Of a stretch of DNA of 64,000 nucleotides, positions 33,699-42,590 are shown piece by piece. Source of the stretch: Methylocaldum marinum (lineage in GTDB: Bacteria; Pseudomonadota; Gammaproteobacteria; Methylococcales; Methylococcaceae). The notes beneath the pieces are model-generated. The model was not told the DNA's origin. It made no database searches and saw only the letters and a list, made by a program, of their open reading frames with translations. The first letter of the stretch is position 1; each line of letters begins with the position of its first letter. Location: assembly GCF_003584645.1 (NCBI RefSeq), contig NZ_AP017928.1:2084395-2148394 (forward strand). The letters are read 5' to 3'. The position numbers were made by a program, and so were the translations under genes.

Positions 33699-35453
33699 TC
33701 AAGGTTCAAGCGCTACCCCCCTGAGCCTCGAGAGTCCTCGATACCCGAGCACGCCGAGCACCCCCATCGCCGCGCCGAACCCGAGTACCGCGGTGACGCC
33801 CACCGCCTGAATGCCGATCCGACCCGCATCCGGAAAGCCGAACACACCGGCGGTGCCGAACAGCCCGACGCAGAGCGTCCCCCAAATACCGCAAACCCCG
33901 TGCGCCGCGATCAGGTTCGCCGCCACCCGGTCCTCCCGGACAACCCGTTCCGCCAGCAGGCGAGACGCAATCGGCTGCAGCAGGGCGGCACCGCCGCCGA
34001 TCACCATGGCTTCGACCGGCGCGACCGCATCGACCGCCGCCGAGATCGCCACCAGGCCCGAAAGCGTGCCGGCGGCAATCCCGGCATAAGTCTCGCCCAC
34101 GCCGGCTCCGCGCCGGGCGCCGACCCAATAGGTCAGGGAAACCGTCAGCCCGGTCGCCCCGGCCAGCAGGGTATTGAGGACCAGGAAAGCGCTGCGCGGC
34201 TCTTCGAGCGCCTGGTGTCCGAGGATCAGTCCGAACCATCCGGCCCACACGATCAGCAGCCCGAACAGCACCGGGGAAACGTGCGGCCGAACCGCGCTGC
34301 CTTCCGGCTCGAATCCCCGGCCGACCGGAAATGCCCGGGTCCACGCCAAAGCCACCCAGGCCGCGAACGAATGGAGAGTGGTAGCGCCGGCAAAATCGAC
34401 GAATCCGAGTTCTTCCAGCCAGCCGGAATGTCGCGACAGGCCCGGGCCGCTCACGCTCCACAGCCCGAGCACGGGATACGCCACCGCACCCAATACCAGC
34501 GCCAGGACAACAGCGCCCGGCAGCGACACGCGATCCGACACGATCGTGCTGACGATCAGTCCACCCACGACGACCAGGCCAAGTCGGTAGAGCCGCAAGG
34601 CATCGGCCACGTCGGCCGCCAATCCGGCGTCCGCGGGTTCTCCCCCCGAAACCGGATCGGCTTCCCCGAATAGCCCGCCGAAGCCGATCGTGAAATAAGC
34701 CAGGATGAGTACGGCGGCGACCGCGAAATTCCGAAGAGCTGCATGCGACACTGCCCAAGGCTGCAACTGGGGAGTTTCCAGCAGGGTCAGCCCCAAGCCC
34801 ACGGCGAAGGCCAGCAAGGTGGCGACCAGCAGTCGGGCAGTGGCGCCGTCGTACGGCTCGACCGCCGCGGGCGCGGTTTCGGGCCGCAGAACCGCGTCCC
34901 GCGCGGTGCCCGCGGCTTGAACCTTGATCGCCGGCTGCGCTCCGGACACGCTCGGCGACGATGCCTGCGGCGCGGGATTCGGGGCTCCCGGCGCCGTTCG
35001 GCGGCCGCCGGCGTGGCCCGCCCGGCTGGACTTGTCGGCCGCGAGGCGCGCCGACAGCGCTTCCAGGCGTTCGACGAGGTTCTTTTCCGCCGACAAGCGT
35101 TCGTAGACCCGGATCGAGTTCTCTTCCAGCTTGGCCTTGAGGTCTTCGATGGATTTCGCATTGGCGCGGACGCCTTGGCTCATTCGGTCCAGTACGTCGC
35201 GCAGAGCGCCGATACCCTGCCCCTGCTGCTCGAACCTGCCCTGCAACCCTTCCTCCAGCGGGACGAGCCGCTCTTCCAGTTTCTGCTCGATAAGCTCGAT
35301 CGTCGCCTCCTGCCCTTTCTTGCCCGCCTTGTCCGCCGCAGCCGCCGCCGGCGCGAGCCCGAGCGCAACCGCGAACAGCATGATCGCCGCGGCGGTCCGG
35401 CGCAGGCCGCCGTCGGCGGAAACCGGCGGCGCCCTACCGTGTTCCCCGGCCAT
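33699..35453 (-). CDS. Ammonium transporter-like protein with N-terminal coiled coil
   Basis: A 584-aa protein. The ATG at 35453 lies two bases after the stop of a 57-aa membrane gene; a longer frame to 35588 only reads that gene out of frame. A signal peptide (AAAIMLFAVALGLAPAAAAA) leads to about 120 residues of coiled coil (IELIEQKLEERLVPLEEGLQ ... IEDLKAKLEENSIRVYERL) and a Pro/Ala linker. From about residue 205 comes an Amt/Rh-type membrane domain: VDFAGATTLHSFAAW keeps the Asp and first pore His, WAGWFG the pore gate region, and AHGVCGIWGTL the second pore His. A periplasmic coiled coil on Amt is unusual and suggests a sensor or complex. Genes upstream code for a binding protein and an SPFH protein. 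Confidence 0.75.
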   Translation of the reverse strand: MAGEHGRAPPVSADGGLRRTAAAIMLFAVALGLAPAAAAADKAGKKGQEATIELIEQKLEERLVPLEEGLQGRFEQQGQGIGALRDVLDRMSQGVRANAKSIEDLKAKLEENSIRVYERLSAEKNLVERLEALSARLAADKSSRAGHAGGRRTAPGAPNPAPQASSPSVSGAQPAIKVQAAGTARDAVLRPETAPAAVEPYDGATARLLVATLLAFAVGLGLTLLETPQLQPWAVSHAALRNFAVAAVLILAYFTIGFGGLFGEADPVSGGEPADAGLAADVADALRLYRLGLVVVGGLIVSTIVSDRVSLPGAVVLALVLGAVAYPVLGLWSVSGPGLSRHSGWLEELGFVDFAGATTLHSFAAWVALAWTRAFPVGRGFEPEGSAVRPHVSPVLFGLLIVWAGWFGLILGHQALEEPRSAFLVLNTLLAGATGLTVSLTYWVGARRGAGVGETYAGIAAGTLSGLVAISAAVDAVAPVEAMVIGGGAALLQPIASRLLAERVVREDRVAANLIAAHGVCGIWGTLCVGLFGTAGVFGFPDAGRIGIQAVGVTAVLGFGAAMGVLGVLGYRGLSRLRGVALEP

Positions 35454-35455
35454 CC

Positions 35456-35629
35456 CTAAGTGCTCTTTTTCGGATCGGAAGCCAATAAAAACAATAAACC
35501 CAAGAGCGGCGTGAACAAGACCGACGACCACAGATACCCCCAGAAGCCCCACTTGCGGCGTCTTCCGAAAAGCGCCACGGCCAGGCAAAGCACAATGTAA
35601 AGCAGGATGATGACGAAATGATTGATCAT
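35456..35629 (-). CDS. 57-aa two-helix membrane protein
   Basis: The frame starts MINHFVIILLYIVLCLAVAL, has a basic turn (FGRRRKWGFWG) and a second helix (SVLFTPLLGLLFLLA), and ends DPKKST. It is short enough to be missed by automatic gene finders. It fits exactly between the binding-protein gene (31 bp) and the Amt-like gene (2 bp), so it is very probably a translated member of the operon, perhaps a small subunit of the transporter. Confidence 0.6.
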   Translation of the reverse strand: MINHFVIILLYIVLCLAVALFGRRRKWGFWGYLWSSVLFTPLLGLLFLLASDPKKST

Positions 35630-35660
35630 GCCGATTCCCGTTGACGTTAAACCCAGCGAC

Positions 35661-37514
35661 TCATGGTTGCGACGACACGAACCATTCCAGATACACGTCC
35701 GGCGCGAGCCCCATCAGTCGGCCGGAGCTCAGCAGCCCGAAATCGTTCAGGCGTTTCAGGTTGACCGCCAGCACCGGCAGGTTGTCCAGCCGTTCGGTCA
35801 GTTCGTAGACCCGTTTGCCATGCAGTATTCCGCTGAAGAGGCGCGTGTAATAGTCCGTGTGTATATCCTCTTTATCGGCGAGCCGTCCGATCCGGATCGC
35901 CATGCCTTCGTCGACCGTGGTATCGCCGTGCAGCGCCAGGACCGGAATCCGATAGTGTTCGAGCGGCTGTTGCAGACGCACCGCGGTAGCGTGGTCCACA
36001 CCCCTCAATTCGGCGATATTCAAGGCGTCGATCACCAGGGTGAGCTTGCCGTAGCAGTTCAGCAGCTCGCCTTCGATCCGTTTCGGGTCGGCGGCGGCAA
36101 AGGCGACCCCGCAGGGATGGACGCCGAACCCCCGCTTTTCGCCCAAGGACTTGATCCGCGCCAGGTACTCCGGTTCGGCCCCGCCTGCTTCGGCACCGTG
36201 AATCACTCCGAGCTGGTTGAATTGGAGGATCTCATGCAGGAAATCGAGCTGCACGATGCGAAGATCGTCCGGATGAAGATTCGTCGCAAACAATTTTCCG
36301 AACGCCGGAACGCCGTCGGCCCGGGCGGAGGCTGCTTCGATCGTGCGCTGAAAGCGCCCCAGGAAGTACGGCAGATGGACCGCCGGGAGGACATGCCATT
36401 CCCCGTCCCGCAGCACCTGGAAGAAATACTTCTTGCCGAAAACCTCGCCGCGCTCGTCGAAGACATGAACCCCGGTCACGCCGGTCCAGTACGGCAGGTA
36501 ATGCAGGGTAGAGGACAGCGCCAGGGGCATGGTCGATTTCGCCTGCTCGATGGCGGTCGCCAGCAGCCTCAGGGAATCATAGCCCTGCGCCGCCGCCGAG
36601 TCGGGATCGGTCCGGAACCGCTGCCGGTATTCCGCGATGAAGGTCTGATTGGTTTTGGTGTCGGTCCGGGCCACATAGGCGACGGGGGCGATGGAATTGT
36701 CGCCGGCTTCGCCGACGGCTTGTTTATAACCCTCCTGGTTGAGAGCATCGCCGCCCATGACCGGAACCGTGACGCCCATGTGGCGCATTTGCAGGACCAT
36801 GCGTCCCGATTCGGTCGGGCCGGCTGCGACGAACACCATGTCGACTCGCTTGTCGACCAACTGGGTGATCAGATCCCGATAGTCGCTCCTGTCGGCGGAA
36901 AACGAGCGCCGGTAAGAAAACCCCATTCCGCGCGCCAGGGCTGCATCCTCGAAGGAAAATGCCAGTTCCCGGCTTTGATTGTCGAGAGCGTACAGCAAGG
37001 CGATCCGTTCGAAGCCCAGCAACTGGGCCACGCTTGCGATCTGCTCCGCCATCAGAGAATTGCTGGGCGCCTGGCGAAAAACGAACTTAAAGCCATGCCG
37101 GGTCAGGCCTTTCCCCGCCGAGAAAGGCGGCAGGAAAACGATCTGACTGGCTTCATAGATCACCGACGCGGGAATCGCGACATCCGACCGCGCGTGGCCG
37201 AGCACCGCGGTCACCCGGGGATCGCGGGCGGCTTCCAGAATAGCGGTCTGGGGACCGTCGAATCCGAGCCCATCCGCGATGATCCGCAGCCCCAAGGTGC
37301 GGCCGAGCAGTTTTCCCGGCCGCTCGTTCACGTGCTCCACCGCCAGGCGGATGCCGTTGAGGTAACTCTCCGCCCCCGGTTCATCGATCGCCGCCACCAC
37401 GATGTCGCCCCGAGAAATCTGGGCATGCGCTATTCGGCGCTTGGCGAGCGCGTCATAATCGTCGCCGCATCCGGCGAGCGCACCGAGCAACACGAACAGG
37501 ATCGTCCGCCGCAT
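35661..37514 (-). CDS. ABC-type substrate-binding lipoprotein (Leu/Ile/Val-binding-like)
   Basis: A 617-aa lipoprotein: lipobox LAGC with Cys at residue 16, then a periplasmic binding fold of the branched-chain amino acid type (IVVAAIDEPGAESYLNGIRLAVEHVNERPG ... VTAVLGHARSDVAIPAS ... MVFVAAGPTESGRMVLQMRH, given here in pieces). It is much longer than usual receptors (about 400 aa); the extra 200 C-terminal residues look like a second domain (LLNCYGKLTLVIDALNIAEL ... RLSDNLPVLAV-like). No ABC permease or ATPase is present. Its neighbours are an SPFH protein (16 bp upstream) and the Amt-like protein, so it may deliver a signal or ligand to that assembly. Confidence 0.75.
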   Translation of the reverse strand: MRRTILFVLLGALAGCGDDYDALAKRRIAHAQISRGDIVVAAIDEPGAESYLNGIRLAVEHVNERPGKLLGRTLGLRIIADGLGFDGPQTAILEAARDPRVTAVLGHARSDVAIPASVIYEASQIVFLPPFSAGKGLTRHGFKFVFRQAPSNSLMAEQIASVAQLLGFERIALLYALDNQSRELAFSFEDAALARGMGFSYRRSFSADRSDYRDLITQLVDKRVDMVFVAAGPTESGRMVLQMRHMGVTVPVMGGDALNQEGYKQAVGEAGDNSIAPVAYVARTDTKTNQTFIAEYRQRFRTDPDSAAAQGYDSLRLLATAIEQAKSTMPLALSSTLHYLPYWTGVTGVHVFDERGEVFGKKYFFQVLRDGEWHVLPAVHLPYFLGRFQRTIEAASARADGVPAFGKLFATNLHPDDLRIVQLDFLHEILQFNQLGVIHGAEAGGAEPEYLARIKSLGEKRGFGVHPCGVAFAAADPKRIEGELLNCYGKLTLVIDALNIAELRGVDHATAVRLQQPLEHYRIPVLALHGDTTVDEGMAIRIGRLADKEDIHTDYYTRLFSGILHGKRVYELTERLDNLPVLAVNLKRLNDFGLLSSGRLMGLAPDVYLEWFVSSQP

Positions 37515-37530
37515 CGATCCATCCCTCTCG

Positions 37531-38436
37531 CTAGGGCGTATTGAGGATCAAGGGCAGGCCGTCCTTGCCGGACCCGATCACGATGATTTTGGCATTGTCC
37601 GACCTGGCCAACTCTCTGGTGGCCTGGATGCCCTGGTGTTTCAAGATGCCTTCGGTCAGCCCCTTCGCGAGGATTTGGTGGTACTGCTTGATACCTTCGC
37701 CCTCGATCCGCAAGCGCTCCGCTTCCCGGCTCGCGGTTTGGACACGGAATTCGTAAGACTTGAGCAGTTCTTCCTGGGTCAGCTTGTCTTCGATCGCATC
37801 CTTGATCTTGGCCGGCAACTCGATGCTGCGGATGATGATGTCCTCGACGTGGACGAAATTGCGCCCGACTTCGTCCAGGGCCAGCAGGATGGTCTTGGTC
37901 AAAAGGCCCTCTTTGTTGGTGTAGATGTCTTCGGCCGTGTAATTCCCGAGTTCCTTGCGCATCACCGATTCGATCTGGGGGATGATAACGCGCTGCAGAT
38001 AGTCGGGACCGATCCTTTGGTGCAACAGGCCGAGCAGCTCGAGTTCCGGCTGGTAGCGAATTGCCAGGAACAGGTGCAGGGCCAGGCCCTTCACGGTGAG
38101 CACGTCGAAGTCATGCAAGGCGACCTGTTCCCGCGTTTCGTAGATATGCATCGTGTTGAACGGATTGATGAGATGGACACCTTCGGGATAGACGTAGCCG
38201 ATCTCGGTGCCGCTCCACAACCGGAACAAGACTCCGGCATGGCCTCCCTCGATGACGATGACGACCCGATGCCAGAGCACGACTACCGCCAGCAGCAGCG
38301 ACAGGGTGAACACGATGAGCAACGGCAATTTTCGCCACAGCCAGCGGCGGAAACGGCGCCGCCTGGCACTTGCCTTCGCGGTGGCGGAAAAATCCGTTTC
38401 TTCGCGGGCTTCGGTGGCGTTCACGGACGGCGGCAA
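37531..38436 (-). CDS. SPFH/band-7 (prohibitin-like) membrane protein
   Basis: A 301-aa protein: basic N-terminus, one membrane helix (LPLLIVFTLSLLLAVVVLW, about residues 37-57), then the SPFH domain (GHAGVLFRLWSGTEIGYVYP ... HLINPFNTMHIYETREQVAL) and a C-terminal helical part with VEDIIIRSIELPAKIKDAIE and the AEQE-like coiled coil QTASREAERLRIEGEG. Such proteins form ring-like scaffolds in the membrane that organise or protect other membrane proteins. It is the first of four closely packed leftward genes ending in the Amt-like transporter. Confidence 0.8.
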   Translation of the reverse strand: MPPSVNATEAREETDFSATAKASARRRRFRRWLWRKLPLLIVFTLSLLLAVVVLWHRVVIVIEGGHAGVLFRLWSGTEIGYVYPEGVHLINPFNTMHIYETREQVALHDFDVLTVKGLALHLFLAIRYQPELELLGLLHQRIGPDYLQRVIIPQIESVMRKELGNYTAEDIYTNKEGLLTKTILLALDEVGRNFVHVEDIIIRSIELPAKIKDAIEDKLTQEELLKSYEFRVQTASREAERLRIEGEGIKQYHQILAKGLTEGILKHQGIQATRELARSDNAKIIVIGSGKDGLPLILNTP

Positions 38437-38811
38437 AATGGTCTCCAGTTGTACAAGCTTGGCAAAAACGTGTTTCGGGGGGACCCCGGAGTGACATGTT
38501 CAAACACCCGGGCATCGAGCCTTCGACGAGACCGGGCCGTGGTGCCGCACGGATGCGCGATCCCGGCTTTCACCGCTGCGGCTCGGCTCGCAAACCAATA
38601 CGGGAATGCCGCCCCGAGGAGCGCGCTAATGGCCGATGTTCCGATCCGCCCGGGAAATTCGACGAGGTAAAGACGGGCAAGAATATGCAGCATTTTAAGC
38701 TGGATCGCCCTGGAGGCTTCCCTGGATCACGAGATCCGCACGTCGGCGCGCTCCAGGGGCTCGCTTCCGCGGGGGGGCGAACATCCGCGGCACGCGTCTC
38801 GTCCTCCGCTG
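38437..38811. other. Intergenic, no gene seen
   Basis: About 375 bases between the SPFH gene start and the anchored helical protein gene stop. It may carry the promoter of the SPFH-Amt group; no clear -35/-10 pair or hairpin was seen. Confidence 0.4.
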
Positions 38812-39477
38812 CTACTTGGCCGCCGAGGCGCTCTCGGAGCCCGCCGCCAGGACCTCGCTGAGAATCGGAACGAAAACATTCCAATCCTTGGCGGCGACGC
38901 TCCGGATGGCTTTCGCCGCCAGAGCCTGGCGCTGGGTTTCCGAAGCCATGATCAGTTCATAAGGCGGCAGGGATTCTGCGAGTCCTTCGGATATCAATCG
39001 GGTGAAAAGACGGCTCCGGAAATCCCGGTAGCTGGCGTCGTGCGGATTGGCCACCAGTTTATGGTAGTGATTGAACAGGGCGATCCCGTCCTGATGGCGC
39101 ATGGCTTCGCAACAGCCTTCGAGATAATCCACGACGATGGTTCTTGCAGCCTTGTGCAGTTCCGGCGCCACATCGATGTGCTGCTCGACCAGCCAGGACA
39201 GTTGGATGTTCAGGTCGGCGCAAAACGCCATCATCCGCCTGGTCAGTACCTTGAACCCTTCCTCGGACAGGGACAGCAACCAGGCCCGCAATTCCGGTTT
39301 ATCGTTCAGGGAAGCGTCCACCCAGATGCGGAATGTGGCCGCCGGGTCGTCGTTTTTCTTTCCGAGCAACTCCTTCACCCTTTCCCGGAGACCCTCCGGA
39401 GCTTCCCAATACCCGCCCAGGAGCAGAGCAAAAACCACCAGAAAAACGAGGATGACAAGAACCAGCAAAACACTCAT
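38812..39477 (-). CDS. Membrane-anchored helical protein, unknown
   Basis: A 221-aa protein with one N-terminal membrane helix (VLLVLVILVFLVVFALLLGG) followed by a charged, wholly helical soluble domain (ELRAWLLSLSEEGFKVLTRR ... YEGCCEAMRHQDGIALFNHY-like, given approximately). No family recognised. It lies 108 bp after the DUF697 gene on the same strand and 375 bp before the SPFH gene, and may belong to the same membrane system. Confidence 0.55.
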   Translation of the reverse strand: MSVLLVLVILVFLVVFALLLGGYWEAPEGLRERVKELLGKKNDDPAATFRIWVDASLNDKPELRAWLLSLSEEGFKVLTRRMMAFCADLNIQLSWLVEQHIDVAPELHKAARTIVVDYLEGCCEAMRHQDGIALFNHYHKLVANPHDASYRDFRSRLFTRLISEGLAESLPPYELIMASETQRQALAAKAIRSVAAKDWNVFVPILSEVLAAGSESASAAK

Positions 39478-39585
39478 GAAACCTATTTTCGTTTAGTTGA
39501 GGACAAACCAACAGGATTGCGGCACACGCACATCGGGGCCGGTCCTCCAACGCGACCCGACGGACCTTGTACGCGGACGGTCCCA

Positions 39586-40122
39586 TTACGCCGAGGCGGG
39601 CGCGGCGTCGCCCTCGCTCTTGGCTTCCGCGGCGGCTTCCTTGCCCTTCTTGAGTTCCCGCTTGAACAGCGATTTCATCCTGGCGGGCTCGAAATCGAAC
39701 AGGCTGCCGCCGGATTCGAAATGCCTGGCAAACACCCGTCCCACCGCATAAGTCACCGCGCCCCCGGTGACCGCCACGCCCCCCATGCCGCCCAGGGTGC
39801 CGAGCAAGGGAACGCTCTTGGCGAGACTCGCCAGGCCCATGATGCCCACCACCGAGGTCGCTCCGGACAGCAGCGACGTCACCAGCGACTTGGCGATGTT
39901 TTCCTTGAACGGCACCTCGTAATGCTTGGCGAGGCCATGAATCAGCTTGACTTGCAGGGCCATGATCGCCCCGAGATCGGCCAGGGGCACCGGGATCAGC
40001 GACACGCCGGTCGCCGTCAGCACGTAGTTCTTGATGAGACTCTGGGCGCGGGCCGCGCGCTCGGCGCGGGCAGAGGCCGCGAATTGCTCTTCCAAAGCGG
40101 GGGTCGGATCGTTCGTTGCCAT
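39586..40122 (-). CDS. DUF697-family membrane protein
   Basis: A 178-aa protein with the DUF697 pattern: IKNYVLTATGVSLIPVPLAD, LGAIMALQVKLIHGLAKHYE, then two hydrophobic glycine-rich segments (SVVGIMGLASLAKSVPLLG and GGMGGVAVTGGAVTYAVG) and a basic/acidic tail. DUF697 domains occur in YcjF-like proteins and GTPase-associated membrane proteins; they are predicted to insert in the inner membrane. Function unknown. First gene of the leftward membrane cluster. Confidence 0.7.
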   Translation of the reverse strand: MATNDPTPALEEQFAASARAERAARAQSLIKNYVLTATGVSLIPVPLADLGAIMALQVKLIHGLAKHYEVPFKENIAKSLVTSLLSGATSVVGIMGLASLAKSVPLLGTLGGMGGVAVTGGAVTYAVGRVFARHFESGGSLFDFEPARMKSLFKRELKKGKEAAAEAKSEGDAAPASA

Positions 40123-40339
40123 GGTGTTCTCCAGGTGATTGGGACGTCAGGGGGAATCTTGGGCGCTTCTCGGAGCGGTCCGGCGCAGTGATGGCCGCGG
40201 CCGAATCCCGCGGGACGGGGGACCCGCCGGATTCGACTGCAAGCTCGGCAAATCGCCGAGGCGTCTCCGGCGCCTGGCGGGAGTCGAACCGACAAGGTTC
40301 GCCTGGAAAGCCGTAAACAACCGGAAACGACCTGTTGCA

Positions 40340-40675
40340 TTATGTGCCAACTGCCGACGCGAGACCCCTGCCGTTAGTCATGGGTATCGCTCCCGACGGT
40401 CGGGACACAGGTGCCGGCGGAGCGTTTCTCAAACCCAAGCGGACTTCCGTTGACCGAGCCCCTCGGATCGGTAGTTCAGTCCGGCGCATACGGTCCCGCG
40501 ATTCGCCGGCGCGAACCGTACCCGAGGCTTTATCTGCGCGGATAATCTCGCAGCGGGCGGCGCGGAAGGCCTGTTCCTGAAGGGCGTAATCTTGATCGGC
40601 ACTGGACATGCGGGCGTAACCGCGAATGGAATAGAGGGCCGGCAAGCCCCACGGACGGGAGGGCCGGGTAGTCAT
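40340..40675 (-). pseudogene. Serine recombinase (resolvase) N-terminal fragment
   Basis: IRGYARMSSADQDYALQEQA followed by CEIIRADKASGTV is the start of a resolvase/invertase catalytic domain, with the nucleophile Ser in RMSSADQD. Similarity stops after about 60 residues and the rest of the frame is unrelated, so the recombinase is truncated and non-functional. Confidence 0.5.
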
Positions 40676-41179
40676 TCGAGGTAGCTCATGATTCGCGCCA
40701 GCTGCTCAATGGCGGCACCGATCCGGTCCGACCGGATCATGCCATAGCCCAAGACCAGACCGTTGGGGGCGGGCTTTTCGACCGCGTATCGTTCGAGGGC
40801 ATAAAGGCGGATGCCATCCGCCGCCGCGGCCCTGGCCAATTCCGTGGCCGGAATCTCCCGACTCAGCTTCACCGCCAGGTGCAGGCCCACCGCATCCCCT
40901 ACGGGCCGCAGCCGGGCGCGGCGAGATGGCGGCCACATAGGTACCGGAACCCGGCCGGACAGTCAGATAGCCCTCGCTCAACAATAGGTCGTAGACCGCC
41001 ACCGTGGTATTGCGCGACACACCGACGGCGGCGGCAAATGCCCGGGTCGAAGGCAGTCGCGTATTGGGGTGGAGCCGTCCGTCGAGGATCGCCTCCCGCA
41101 GTTGGCTATACACGGCGCGCAGCAGTTCACGGGAACCCTTGGGCGGGAGAGTGATGGGCAGTTCGAAAAGTGGCTCCAT
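40672..41179 (-). pseudogene. MocR/PdxR-type GntR regulator with internal deletion and frameshift
   Basis: The N-terminal part (MEPLFELPITLPPKGSRELL ... ILDGRLHPNTRLPSTRAFAA ... YLTVRPGSGTYVA) is a GntR winged helix. The other end (frame ending at 40672: LHLAVKLSREIPATELARAA ... YGMIRSDRIGAAIEQLARIM) is the C-terminus of the aminotransferase-like domain of MocR proteins. Nearly the whole central PLP-binding part is missing and the two halves are out of frame. Confidence 0.65.
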
Positions 41180-41267
41180 GATTTTTGTCGCTGGTGGTCC
41201 TTTTCCGCTATGACTGCCGCCCTATTGTGTGCGTCCCATCCGTCACTATTTGGCAAAGGAGCATCCT

Positions 41268-41585
41268 ATGTTGGCAATCGAACCGTTCATCCCCGCAACC
41301 GCGGGCAATCCTCAGCTGCCGTGGATTTCAGTGGGCCACGGCATTTCCAAGAAGCTGCTGGCCCTGTTTCCCTAGCGCGGGGAATGGGTCACGCTGCTGC
41401 GCCTGGAGCCGGGAGCGCGCGCACGCCGTTTCTGCCGGCAATGGCCGAACCAGACCGAAATCACCGTGCCGGGCATCCACTACCTGCAGGAAGATTCGCC
41501 CCACGAAATCGGCGCGGCGCTGGCGCAATTTGTGGCGCGGCTCCGCGCTTTGCCGGCCCCGCCCTTATCCGGAACGGCCGTATGA
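41268..41585 (+). pseudogene. Chimeric relic: cupin N-terminus joined to haloalkane-dehalogenase C-terminus
   Basis: It starts well (AAAGGAG before ATG 41268, MLAIEPFIPATAGNPQLPWI), has an in-frame TAG at 41373-41375, continues [15 protein letters not shown] as in small cupin proteins, then turns into [20 protein letters not shown] followed by [14 protein letters not shown], which is the C-terminus of haloalkane dehalogenases. Two different genes are thus fused by deletion. It is divergent from the broken MocR regulator, which may have controlled it. Confidence 0.5.
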
Positions 41586-41659
41586 ACGGCATGCGAGGTC
41601 GAACGGACATCCGAACGAGCCGGTTATTCCAGCCGGCTTCCATTCTCCGCCTGCGTACC

Positions 41660-42478
41660 TCAAACCGCCCATTCGGGCCCCGGATCCGTCCACACCGCCG
41701 GGGACGATACTACGACCGGCAGGCTACAGGGTTCGGCTCCTGCCAGAGGAATCATCCGCCTGGCCACGATCCGGCGGCTGACCGCCGGGTCATGTTCGAC
41801 GCAAATCGAAACCAGGTAATCCGCGCTCGGCCGCAGCTGCCAGAACAGCCATCGATCCGCGGCGTCTTCCAGCTCGGCCTGCAGCGACAGCGTCACACGG
41901 CCTTCGCGGTCAAAGTGAAAGCCGAATTTATCCAAAGGCAGGGATAAGCCCATGCCGCGCGCCTTGATGTAAGACTCCTTCAAGGTCCAAAGCTGAAAAA
42001 AGCGTTCTGCCCTGCGCTCCGGCGGCAGCGCTTGCAAGGCGGCGATCTCCGGCGATGCGAAAACCTTGTCGACGATGTCGAAAGGTGCCGCCCGGATCGC
42101 GGTATGTTCGGCGTCCACGCCGATCGCGCCCGGAAAGGCGATGCCCAGGAGAATCAGGCCATGGGTGTGGGACAGGTTGAACGAAACCGATCGGACCCGG
42201 TTGCCATCGCCGGCCAGGAACGGTTTGCCGTAGGCATTCGCCGAGAAGCGCAAGTCCTTCGGATCGATTGTCACGTACTCCGACAAAACCGTGCGCACCA
42301 GCGCTCGCGTCACCAGATAACGCTTCCTGTCCTTTTCGAAATAAAAGCGGGCCATCTGCTGCCGTTCGTCGTTCGATATCAGCTCGCGATAGGCGTGCAG
42401 CAGGGACTCGTCGTTTATCGATTCGTAAAAGCAAAGGCAAAGGTGGATTTCTCCTGAAGTCGGGCGGGCCGTAATCAT
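41660..42478 (-). CDS. Sfp-type 4'-phosphopantetheinyl transferase
   Basis: A 272-aa enzyme that transfers the phosphopantetheine arm of CoA to the active Ser of carrier proteins. Motifs are complete: SVSFNLSHTHGLILLG (about residues 96-111), AIGVDAEH with the Mg-binding Asp and Glu (about 117-124) and FFQLWTLKESYIKARGMGLS (about 160-179). It reads in the same direction as the polyketide synthase genes, 112 bp after the TE-containing gene, and is the obvious activator of the ACPs encoded upstream. Confidence 0.92.
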   Translation of the reverse strand: MITARPTSGEIHLCLCFYESINDESLLHAYRELISNDERQQMARFYFEKDRKRYLVTRALVRTVLSEYVTIDPKDLRFSANAYGKPFLAGDGNRVRSVSFNLSHTHGLILLGIAFPGAIGVDAEHTAIRAAPFDIVDKVFASPEIAALQALPPERRAERFFQLWTLKESYIKARGMGLSLPLDKFGFHFDREGRVTLSLQAELEDAADRWLFWQLRPSADYLVSICVEHDPAVSRRIVARRMIPLAGAEPCSLPVVVSSPAVWTDPGPEWAV

Positions 42479-42590
42479 TTTGCGGTTGATGAGCTATATA
42501 CCAAGAGCATTTTCATAACTACTGTACGGAAACTCGCTAGCTTTCCCGGCCAACCGAGAATTCGGCCGAATCTCCGCCGGCGTCCGATGT

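Noticed and set aside
35622..37544. A 640-codon plus-strand frame
   Set aside because: Antisense to the substrate-binding lipoprotein; no recognisable sequence.
40265..40300. GGTTCGACTCCCGCC-like T-arm (minus strand), possible tRNA or tmRNA 3' end
   Set aside because: The T-stem does not pair on both sides, and no acceptor stem, anticodon arm or CCA end can be folded around it.
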